From NCBI GenBank assembly GCA_022360595.1, contig JAKSCN010000060.1:1-5207 (forward strand): DNA of 5,207 nt. Reading direction: 5' to 3'. Each line of letters begins with the position of its first letter. Position 1 is the stretch's first letter. The notes below the pieces were generated by a model that worked only from the letters and a program-made list of their open reading frames with translations, did no database searches and had not been told where the DNA came from. Source of the DNA: Chromatiales bacterium. GTDB lineage: Bacteria > Pseudomonadota > Gammaproteobacteria > Chromatiales > Chromatiaceae. The position numbers and the translations under genes are program-made. Shown in pieces: positions 1 to 5,207 of this stretch.

Positions 1-603
1 ACTGGCCATACTGTCTGTCGTCGCCGTGGGCCTAATGATTGGGAATCACTCTGCCTGAATCTGCCCTTGGGTACCCGGGCTGAACATGCTGATGAAAAGA
101 TTTCCGAAGATATGGCATTTCAGGATATTGACGGTTTTACTCCGGATGATCTCTACGTGGTGGCAGGTCGCGGTATAGTTTGGCAGTGCGACGGTAAACG
201 CTGGAAGCGCATCGCCTTCCCCTCAAATATGTGGCTCGAGTCGGTCTGCTGCGCCGGTGACGGTTATGTCTATATCAGTGCTCAATCAGGCACATTGTTT
301 CGCGGGCGCGATAACAAATGGACCATGCTCCATCGCGGTGATATGTCTTTGCCTTTTCAGGACATTGTCTGGCATGCTGGCCGCCTCTGGTGCACCAGTG
401 ATTACGGACTCTGGACGTTAGAGGGCGATCGCCTGGAGAAGGTAGAGCTTCCTTCGGATATTGCCGTTTGTTCTGGCAATCTATCCGCTGCCGACGGTGT
501 GATGTTGATGGCTGGTGCGCATGGCGCAGCGTTTCATGACGGTGAACAGTGGCAATTGATATTCAATCACTACCACATGACACAGGCAGTTGATGGTGAA
601 TGA
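1..603 (+). CDS. P1: beta-propeller paralog, 5'-truncated by window edge
   Basis: The C-terminal 200 residues of a protein of the same family as the four genes that follow. The frame is open from base 1 and aligns with the last gene of the array (P5) from its residue 138 onward, so the gene starts outside the window. The TTG at 67 sits in the middle of the aligned region and is not the start. Visible parts are the end of blade 3 (residues 1-18, with CRRRG and NDW), then blades 4 to 7 at about 40-74, 78-110, 119-152 and 155-189. Family signatures are present: DIDGF, DDLY, VCCAGDG (Cys83, Cys84), WCTSDYGLW and CAGNLS-like CSGNLS. From residue 40 to 189 it differs from P5 at 12 of 150 positions without gaps. 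No signal peptide or membrane segment is seen in this part. The molecular function is unknown. The next gene follows after 60 bases on the same strand, so co-transcription is likely. Confidence 0.88.
   Translation, partial: TGHTVCRRRGPNDWESLCLNLPLGTRAEHADEKISEDMAFQDIDGFTPDDLYVVAGRGIVWQCDGKRWKRIAFPSNMWLESVCCAGDGYVYISAQSGTLFRGRDNKWTMLHRGDMSLPFQDIVWHAGRLWCTSDYGLWTLEGDRLEKVELPSDIAVCSGNLSAADGVMLMAGAHGAAFHDGEQWQLIFNHYHMTQAVDGE
118..567 (+). repeat. Long direct repeat, left copy (3' half of P1)
   Basis: A 450-base segment encoding blades 4-7 that aligns without gaps with 4547-4996. The encoded residues differ at 12 of 150 positions, and one run of 52 bases, from TGGTGCACCA to CGCCTGGAGA, is identical. 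Confidence 0.85.
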
Positions 604-653
604 GCATTTCAGGTGGGGCAGCGCAGTGACCAAGGCACTAAGGGGTAGCAGTT

Positions 654-658
654 AGGAG
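654..658 (+). promoter_or_regulatory. Ribosome binding site deciding the TTG start of P2
   Basis: AGGAG lies 5 bases before the TTG at 664. The 18-base block GTTAGGAGTTGTTTTGAA, covering this site and the start codon, is repeated exactly before P3. That conservation supports TTG as the true start. Confidence 0.75.
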
Positions 659-663
659 TTGTT

Positions 664-1671
664 TTGAATAAGGAGAACTTTGATAAATTTTTTCGTGGTT
701 TTCACTTTGTGGATTGCGCAGTGCGGGATCGCTACACCATCTATTTACTGGGACGCAAAGAGTATGATTTGGCGGAAGGTGAGGAGGATCCGGATGAAGC
801 GGATGTGCCTAAGCGACTGCTCAATGTGCTTCTGGATGAGCCAGAGAATGATCGCTATGGGTCTACATTGCTTACCGGATTTCGCATTATCAATGTTCAA
901 GTGTCGCAAGTTCCCAAACCCCAGGCGGTGGCTGTCGATTATCCAGGCCAAGTCTTTGTCATGGGTAGCGGTGACGACAACATGGAAAATGAAGTCCCCT
1001 ATGACGATGAAAAAGGCCCACGTCGTGGCGGTATGATAAAACTGCGTAATATTGACGGCTATGTCTACGCCGCAGGCGGGCGTCGCAGTATTTGTCGGCG
1101 TGAAGGCCCTAACCACTGGGTGCCGATGTGGCAAAACATGCCGCGGCCCAAAGTCAAACGCCGTGTTGATTCCCATGACTACGGCTTTGAAGATGTTGAT
1201 GGCTTTGATCTTAATGATCTCTATGCTGTAGGTGGTCAAGATGACGTCTGGCACTACGACGGTAGTCTCTGGAAACAGATCCCTTTCCCCAGCAATATGA
1301 CCCTGCGTAACGTCTGCTGTGGGGGCGATGGTCAGGTTTATATTGGTGCTCAAAATGGAAATGTCTTTCGCGGTCGTGGTAACAAATGGAAACATATCCA
1401 CGATGGCGGTTTGAGCTTCTACTTCACCGATATGGTGTGGTTTCAGGACAAAGTTTGGTGCACCTCCGACTACGGTCTTTGGGCTATTGAGAACGACAAA
1501 TTGGAGCGTGCTGCAGTCCCCGACTGGGTGAACAGTTGTGCCGGTAACCTCTCAGCGGGTGATGGGATTCTGGTGGTGGCAGGCATGTATGGTGCGGCAA
1601 TGCATAATGGTACCGATTGGGAGTTGCTGGTAGACATGCCGGGGCTCTATCAACAGTACGGAGAGTCATAG
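664..1671 (+). CDS. P2: seven-bladed beta-propeller-like protein of unknown function
   Basis: A 335-residue soluble protein with no signal peptide or membrane helix, so probably cytoplasmic. The TTG start is chosen because a strong AGGAG is 5 bases away and the leader is identical in P3. I read about seven short blades: 14-30, 86-105, 124-156, 175-208, 214-246, 255-286 and 292-323. Blades 3-7 share the plan hydrophobic strand, DGxVYxxG turn, then VW/VFRxxGxxW. Blade 4 (FEDVDGF, NDLYAVGG, VWHYDGSLWK) matches a repeat style common in bacterial propeller proteins. Residues 33-47 form a very acidic insertion, followed by KRLLNVLLDEPENDRYG, a segment whose pattern recurs in P3 and P4 and loosely in P5. 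Conserved cysteines are Cys218, Cys219, Cys266 and Cys292. The array context suggests a binding or immunity-type role rather than an enzyme, but no catalytic motif or named family can be assigned. Its 5' half is GC-richer than those of P3-P5. Confidence 0.9.
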   Translation: MNKENFDKFFRGFHFVDCAVRDRYTIYLLGRKEYDLAEGEEDPDEADVPKRLLNVLLDEPENDRYGSTLLTGFRIINVQVSQVPKPQAVAVDYPGQVFVMGSGDDNMENEVPYDDEKGPRRGGMIKLRNIDGYVYAAGGRRSICRREGPNHWVPMWQNMPRPKVKRRVDSHDYGFEDVDGFDLNDLYAVGGQDDVWHYDGSLWKQIPFPSNMTLRNVCCGGDGQVYIGAQNGNVFRGRGNKWKHIHDGGLSFYFTDMVWFQDKVWCTSDYGLWAIENDKLERAAVPDWVNSCAGNLSAGDGILVVAGMYGAAMHNGTDWELLVDMPGLYQQYGES

Positions 1672-1784
1672 TGTGCTCGGCATGCGGTGTTTGCGATGGA
1701 TTTTGGTGTAAGTGTGAGATATTGGCGGTAAGTGCAAATGGAGCAGCCGATCATGGTAGATAGTGGCGCTAGAGGCTAACGGTT

Positions 1785-1789
1785 AGGAG
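1785..1789 (+). promoter_or_regulatory. Ribosome binding site deciding the TTG start of P3
   Basis: AGGAG lies 5 bases before the TTG at 1795, inside the same 18-base block found before P2. Sequence similarity to the P2 upstream region extends back to about 1765 without gaps. Confidence 0.75.
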
Positions 1790-1794
1790 TTGTT

Positions 1795-2829
1795 TTGAAC
1801 AAGGAGAACTTTGAGCAATTTTTCCGTGGTTTTCACTTCGTGGACTGTGCTGTGCGCAGTCGCTCAATTATCTATTTGTTGGGCCGCCAGGAGTATGAGT
1901 TGGAGGAAGGAGAGGAAGATCCAGATGAAGCTGATGTAATTAAAAGACTGACCAATATTCTATTGGATAACCCTGAATCGCAACGATATGGATATAGTGA
2001 CTTAGTCGGTTTTCGTATTACGAATATTGAAGCATCTCAGATTCCAAAACCTCAGGTAGTGGCTGCTGATTACTCAGCAGGAGTCTACGTAATGGGCAGT
2101 GGTGATGATCACCTCGAAACCCAGCAGGTTCCCTATGATGATGAAAAAGGCCCCCAACGCGGGGGTATGATCAAACTGCGCAATATAGATGGCTATGTCT
2201 ACACCGCAGGTGGGCGTCGCAGTATCTGTCGGCGTGAAGGCCCTAATCATTGGGTACCCCTCTGGAAAAACATGCCATTGCCGAAAGTTAAACGTCGAGT
2301 GGATTTTGAGGATTACGGTTTTGAAGATATTGATGGCTTTGATCATGACGATCTTTATGCTGTTGGTGGCCACGGTGACGTCTGGCACTACGACGGTAGT
2401 CTCTGGAAGCAAGTCCCGTTTCCCAGCAATATGACCCTGCGTAATGTCTGTTGTGGGGGCGATGGTCAAGTCTACATTGGAGCTCAAAACGGCAATGTCT
2501 TTCGCGGTCGTGGCAACAAATGGAAACATATCCACGATGGTGGTTTGAGCCTCTACTTCACCGATATGGTGTGGTTTCAGGACAAAGTCTGGTGCACCTC
2601 CGACTACGGCCTCTGGACTATTGAGAACGACAAATTGGAGCGTGCTGCAGTCCCCGACTGGGTGGGCAGTTGTGCCGGTAACCTCTCAGCGGGTGATGGG
2701 ATTCTGGTGGTAGCAGGCATGTATGGTGCGGCGATGCCACAATGGCACCGATTGGGAGTTGCTGGTAGACATGCCGGGGCTCTATCAACAGTACGGGGAA
2801 TCATAGTGCTCGGTATTTGCGATAGGTAG
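1795..2829 (+). CDS. P3: beta-propeller paralog with a frameshifted C-terminus
   Basis: The closest relative of P2, beginning with the same TTG start and the same NKENF and FFRGFHFVDCAVR segments. It reads as 344 residues, but only the first 314 follow the family. After Met314 the frame shifts, and the last 30 residues (PQWHRLG onward) have no counterpart in the other copies. Removing one C from the CC at 2737-2738 restores HNGTDWELL and a TAG stop at 2804-2806. That gives a 336-residue protein, one longer than P2, as expected from its single extra codon in the DDHLETQQVP loop. Blades 1-6 look intact and the outer part of blade 7 is replaced. The acidic insertion (33-47) and conserved cysteines (219, 220, 267, 293) are present. 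The first half of the gene is A+T-rich and the second half G+C-rich. Function is unknown. The altered protein might be unstable, or the shift could be a sequencing error. Confidence 0.85.
   Translation: MNKENFEQFFRGFHFVDCAVRSRSIIYLLGRQEYELEEGEEDPDEADVIKRLTNILLDNPESQRYGYSDLVGFRITNIEASQIPKPQVVAADYSAGVYVMGSGDDHLETQQVPYDDEKGPQRGGMIKLRNIDGYVYTAGGRRSICRREGPNHWVPLWKNMPLPKVKRRVDFEDYGFEDIDGFDHDDLYAVGGHGDVWHYDGSLWKQVPFPSNMTLRNVCCGGDGQVYIGAQNGNVFRGRGNKWKHIHDGGLSLYFTDMVWFQDKVWCTSDYGLWTIENDKLERAAVPDWVGSCAGNLSAGDGILVVAGMYGAAMPQWHRLGVAGRHAGALSTVRGIIVLGICDR
2734..2741 (+). other. Probable +1 frameshift site in P3
   Basis: P3 has ATGCCACA where P2 has the seven-base ATGCATA at the equivalent place (1603-1609), an excess of one base. 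The sequence beyond keeps P2's bases: 50 consecutive bases, starting at ACCGATTGGG, are identical in the two copies, although P3 now reads them in a different frame. Confidence 0.85.
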
Positions 2830-2928
2830 TGGTGTAAGTATGCGATGCTAAAGGGCTATAAGGACAAATAGCTGAAGGTGGATTCCGGAGCAGGAAGTAG
2901 CGTTAAGATAACCGGAAGCAACGATCAA

Positions 2929-3948
2929 ATGTTGATCACATTAGATGAATATGAAGAAGGGATTCACACGTACTACATTTGTGACTGTGTTGTTCGCGAT
3001 AGAAATATGTTCACATTTATCGCAGATAGTTGGTATACGGATGAAGAAGTGGAAGAGGAAGAACGAGAAGGCTGGGATCCTAGCTTCCGTCCGAAGCGAA
3101 TACTCCCTTTTTTTCGTGATGATCCAGAGGGTGATCGGCTTGGCTGGGAGACCCTAAATGATTGGGGACATATCGAAGGCGGCGCAGCTTTATTGCCTAT
3201 TAATCAATTTGTCGGGATAGAGCGTGAAAACGATCGTGTCTATATCTCGGGAGGTGGTGAGGTATATGAAGATACCCCCCTCACCAATGCGTTGCCGAAC
3301 AATCCGTTGAGGGGAGGGATTCGACGAGTAAAAACACTTGGTGAGTATGTCTATATCTGTGGTGGTAACCGTTCTTTTGGTAAGCGCTTGGGTAAAGGAG
3401 AGTGGTTCTCCCACAACGCAGGTTTTCCAGAAACAGCAGGCACGAACAATAATGAAGGCTTCGAGGACTTCGATGGTTTTTCCGAGGACGATATCTACGC
3501 CGCTGGGGGCAAAGGTGATGTGTGGCACTTCAACGGTCAGAAGTGGCGACAGATACCGTTTCCTACTAACGCTTGGGTGAAAGCAGTATGTTGTGGTGGT
3601 GATGGCAATGTTTATATCTCCTGTTATGAAGGTTTGACTTTCATGGGGCGGGAGAACCGTTGGAAGAAAATCCACAATGGCGGTATCTATCTTGGTTGGC
3701 GTGATATGGTGTGGTACGAGGACCGGGTTTGGTGCAGTAACGATAACGGACTGTGGACTATCCGCAATGGACGAGTTGAGTATCAGCGTGATCTGCCGAG
3801 TGAGATCAGCGTTTGTTCTGGCCATCTTTACACCAACGATGGTGTCTTGCTGATGGCGGGGATGGGTGGTGCGGCCTTTCTGGAAAATGGGCAATGGCAG
3901 GTGATATTTCTGCGCGGGGAGATGGAAAAGAGGTTAAGGGATAAATAG
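2929..3948 (+). CDS. P4: beta-propeller paralog, most divergent of the array
   Basis: A 339-residue soluble protein. The frame can be extended to a GTG at 2878, adding 17 residues. I prefer the ATG at 2929 because the protein then begins MLIT exactly like P5, lines up with P5 so that both have VCC at 220-222, and has the family length. A weak GGAAG lies 10 bases upstream of this ATG. Blade-like segments fall at about 15-32, 92-109, 130-161, 178-212, 218-250, 257-290 and 293-327. Residues 37-50 form an acidic insertion (TDEEVEEEEREGWD) different from that of P2 and P3, followed by KRILPFFRDDPEGDRLG. Family motifs are DFDGFSEDDIYAAGG, VWHFNGQKW, VCCGGDG, WCSNDNGLW and CSGHL. Cysteines 221, 222, 269 and 296 match those of the other copies. 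The 5' part is A+T-rich and the 3' part G+C-rich. No enzyme motif or known family is recognised. Confidence 0.88.
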   Translation: MLITLDEYEEGIHTYYICDCVVRDRNMFTFIADSWYTDEEVEEEEREGWDPSFRPKRILPFFRDDPEGDRLGWETLNDWGHIEGGAALLPINQFVGIERENDRVYISGGGEVYEDTPLTNALPNNPLRGGIRRVKTLGEYVYICGGNRSFGKRLGKGEWFSHNAGFPETAGTNNNEGFEDFDGFSEDDIYAAGGKGDVWHFNGQKWRQIPFPTNAWVKAVCCGGDGNVYISCYEGLTFMGRENRWKKIHNGGIYLGWRDMVWYEDRVWCSNDNGLWTIRNGRVEYQRDLPSEISVCSGHLYTNDGVLLMAGMGGAAFLENGQWQVIFLRGEMEKRLRDK

Positions 3949-4015
3949 CAGCAGCCCCGTATGAGTTGCAGTTAATGCCTTATGAAGACAATCAGGAGAA
4001 TAGAGTAGCATTGTT

Positions 4016-5041
4016 ATGCTAATTACGACTGAAGAATTCAGAATGGCATTTCAGGGGTTTATGATTACTGATATTGCCATTAGAAATAAGGACTGTTTTG
4101 GTTTTTCGATACGGAATAAAGAGCAGTCAGAAAAAGCAAGCCCGATTTCAGAACAGTGGGTAGCTAAGCGTTATGTAGCGTTTTATCCAAATGACGATGA
4201 AGATAGAGTCGGCTTTACTGGATTTAAAACAGGGTATGAAAGGATTTTTGTTGGCGGCTCTCAATTCAATGAAAATAAAACATTGAGTATAGACACAGCT
4301 GGCTCAGTTTATGCCTCAGGTGGTGGTAGTGCAGGTGATGAAGACAATATTCCTGAAAGCAAGGATGGCCCACTTCGTGGCGCTATTTGTCGCATACGGA
4401 TGATTAATGATGTGCTCTATGTTGTTGGGGGTGCTCATTCTGTTTGTCGTCGTCGTGGGCGTAATGACTGGGAATCGCTTTGTCTGGATCTTCCGATTCC
4501 AACCCGGCGTGAATTCGATAACGTAAAACTCTTGGGTGACATGAGATTCCAAGATATTGACGGTTTTGCCCCGGATGACCTCTATGCGGTGGCGGGACGT
4601 GGTTTAGTCTGGCATTGCGATGGTAAGAGCTGGAAGCGTATCGCCTTCCCCTCTAACATGCGACTTGAATCGGTCTGCTGTGCCGGTGACGGTTATGTCT
4701 ACATCGGTGCCCAATCAGGCACGCTGTTTCGTGGGCGTAATAACAAATGGACTATGCTCCATCGCGGTGATATGTCTCTGCCTTTTGAGGATATCGTCTG
4801 GCATGCCGATCGCCTTTGGTGCACCAGTGATTACGGACTCTGGACGTTAGAGGGCGATCGCCTGGAGAGGGTAGAGCTACCTTCGGATATTGCCGTTTGT
4901 GCCGGTAACCTATCAGCTGCTGACGGGGTGATGCTGATGGCGGGCGCACATGGCGCGGCATTTCACGATGGCGAGCAGTGGCAGCTTATTTTCAATCAAT
5001 ACAAAATGGAGCAGGCGGCCAAAGTGGCTGGCACTGTGTAA
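4016..5041 (+). CDS. P5: beta-propeller paralog, partner of P1
   Basis: A 341-residue soluble protein without signal peptide or membrane segment. The ATG at 4016 gives MLITTEEF, matching the start of P4. The obvious AGGAG (3994-3998) is 17 bases away, which is long. An ATT at 4010 would be better spaced (11 bases) but is a rare start, and an in-frame TAG at 4001 rules out anything longer. Blades lie at about 15-32, 86-104, 124-156, 178-212, 216-248, 257-290 and 293-327. It lacks the acidic insertion of P2-P4, having NKEQSEKASPIS instead, but keeps the KR...DDEDRVG segment (51-66). Conserved cysteines are 221, 222, 269 and 295. From residue 178 on it is 92% identical to P1. The following gene starts 9 bases after its stop, so the two are probably translated together. 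Function is unknown; a partner-binding or immunity role is inferred from context only. Confidence 0.9.
   Translation: MLITTEEFRMAFQGFMITDIAIRNKDCFGFSIRNKEQSEKASPISEQWVAKRYVAFYPNDDEDRVGFTGFKTGYERIFVGGSQFNENKTLSIDTAGSVYASGGGSAGDEDNIPESKDGPLRGAICRIRMINDVLYVVGGAHSVCRRRGRNDWESLCLDLPIPTRREFDNVKLLGDMRFQDIDGFAPDDLYAVAGRGLVWHCDGKSWKRIAFPSNMRLESVCCAGDGYVYIGAQSGTLFRGRNNKWTMLHRGDMSLPFEDIVWHADRLWCTSDYGLWTLEGDRLERVELPSDIAVCAGNLSAADGVMLMAGAHGAAFHDGEQWQLIFNQYKMEQAAKVAGTV
4547..4996 (+). repeat. Long direct repeat, right copy (3' half of P5)
   Basis: The partner of the repeat at 118-567, offset by 4429 bases in the same orientation. The two copies bracket P2, P3, P4 and the 5' half of P5. Confidence 0.85.
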
Positions 5042-5046
5042 GAGGA
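5041..5046 (+). promoter_or_regulatory. Ribosome binding site of the sixth gene, joined to the P5 stop
   Basis: AGAGGA begins on the last base of the P5 stop codon and ends 4 bases before the ATG at 5051. This arrangement favours translational coupling between P5 and the next gene. Confidence 0.7.
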
Positions 5047-5050
5047 CGAT

Positions 5051-5207
5051 ATGCTGACATCACTTAACTCAACAGCAGCGGAACCAGCATCTTCAGGAGA
5101 GCATAGCGAACTCTGTATTTTGCCGTTGGTTATGCGCCATGCCGGTGATGCTGCTTTTTATTGGTCCCAGCATGATAACAGTGCTCATTCGCCGCTTATC
5201 GATTTCC
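5051..5207 (+). CDS. Start of an unrelated gene, possibly a TIGR02270-type HEAT-repeat protein (3'-truncated)
   Basis: The frame is open for 52 codons from a well-placed ATG to the window end. Residues 1-20 are polar and low in structure (rich in Ser, Ala, Glu and Thr), followed by LCILPLVMRHAGDAAFYW at 21-38. The HAxxAAFxW core resembles, from memory, the start of the TIGR02270 family of HEAT-repeat proteins, which typically begin with a hydrophobic strand and HAEEAAFLW. I recall members of that family in clusters with VgrG and other type VI secretion accessory genes. The match rests on about 15 residues and is tentative. The gene is not a sixth propeller copy, as it shares nothing with the P1-P5 N-termini. 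The 9-base gap to P5 suggests one operon. Confidence 0.7.
   Translation, partial: MLTSLNSTAAEPASSGEHSELCILPLVMRHAGDAAFYWSQHDNSAHSPLIDF

Larger units (their letters stand above)
634..1721 (+). repeat. Tandem duplication unit 1 (P2 with its leader and 3' spacer)
   Basis: Homology with the P3 unit starts about 30 bases before the P2 start codon and continues about 50 bases past its stop (TGCTCGG, TTTGCGAT, GGTGTAAGT elements). The repeated unit is therefore gene plus leader plus spacer, with start-to-start spacing of 1131 bases. Confidence 0.7.
1765..2849 (+). repeat. Tandem duplication unit 2 (P3 with its leader and 3' spacer)
   Basis: The second copy of the unit described for P2. Identity is highest in the 3' half of the gene, where runs of 45 to 50 identical bases occur. 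The 5' half is much more diverged, so the two halves do not have the same apparent age. Confidence 0.7.

Noticed and set aside
425..432. GCGATCGC palindrome, the cyanobacterial HIP1 octamer
   Set aside because: It occurs only within the shared P1/P5 repeat, is explained by the coding sequence there, and is not spread through the window as HIP1 would be.
67..603. TTG at 67 as the start of a 178-residue gene
   Set aside because: The frame is open to base 1, and the 22 codons before it align with P5 (CRRRG, NDWESLCL), so the gene is merely cut by the window edge.
745..1401. A 218-codon open frame on the minus strand inside P2, with shorter counterparts inside P3 (2074-2535) and P4 (3190-3894) on the same strand
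   Set aside because: The copies resemble each other only because the sense genes are paralogs. They lie wholly inside well-supported genes, their lengths differ, and they have no ribosome site or family motif. They are shadows of the sense frame.
1672..1794. The longest gap between genes as a possible small RNA or promoter region
   Set aside because: I see no clear -35/-10 pair or stable hairpin with a T run. Its ends are duplicated spacer and leader of the P2/P3 unit, and nothing supports a separate element.
2878..2928. GTG at 2878 as the start of P4
   Set aside because: The extra 17 residues match no other copy, whereas starting at 2929 gives the same MLIT beginning and length as P5. The GTG has only a distant AAGGA, so it is possible but less likely.
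604..4015. Regularly spaced repeated blocks as a CRISPR or IS-like array
   Set aside because: The repeat period of about 1.1 kb corresponds to whole genes, with no short palindromic repeats, terminal inverted repeats or transposase.

Overview
The window suggests an accessory region of a Gram-negative (proteobacterial) chromosome. All genes read on the + strand, with Shine-Dalgarno sites of the AGGAG/AGAGGA type, and base composition is moderate overall but patchy. I cannot name the species. No tRNA, rRNA, CRISPR array, insertion sequence, convincing promoter or terminator is visible. There is no stretch over 300 bases without a gene.

Layout: five consecutive paralogous genes, here called P1 to P5, fill almost everything. 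P1 (1-603) is cut by the left edge, so the family extends further left. P2 (664-1671), P3 (1795-2829), P4 (2929-3948) and P5 (4016-5041) are each about 335-341 residues. A sixth, unrelated gene starts at 5051 and runs off the right edge. It is spaced 9 bases from P5, and its ribosome binding site directly follows the P5 stop codon. The gaps between the P genes (60 to 123 bases) hold little besides ribosome binding sites and traces of duplicated spacer.

The P proteins have no signal peptide or membrane segment. They read as single-domain beta-propellers of about seven short blades. The best-kept blade pattern is an Asp-rich DDLYAVGG turn followed by VWHxDGxxWK. The C-terminal half (blades 4-7) is strongly conserved among all five. 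The N-terminal half (blades 1-2 and an acidic insertion) varies in sequence and, in P3-P5, is markedly richer in A+T. P1 and P5 are a near-identical outer pair, and P2 and P3 a near-identical inner pair, giving the order A-B-B'-C-A'. P3 carries a one-base insertion that replaces its last 22 residues with an unrelated 30-residue tail.

Working together (inference): the start of the sixth protein resembles, from memory, the N-terminus of the TIGR02270 HEAT-repeat family, members of which I recall near type VI secretion/VgrG-type clusters. A growing array of diverging soluble paralogs in such a place fits an immunity or effector-adaptor family for a polymorphic toxin system. No toxin, VgrG, PAAR or Rhs gene lies inside the window, so this role is a hypothesis.
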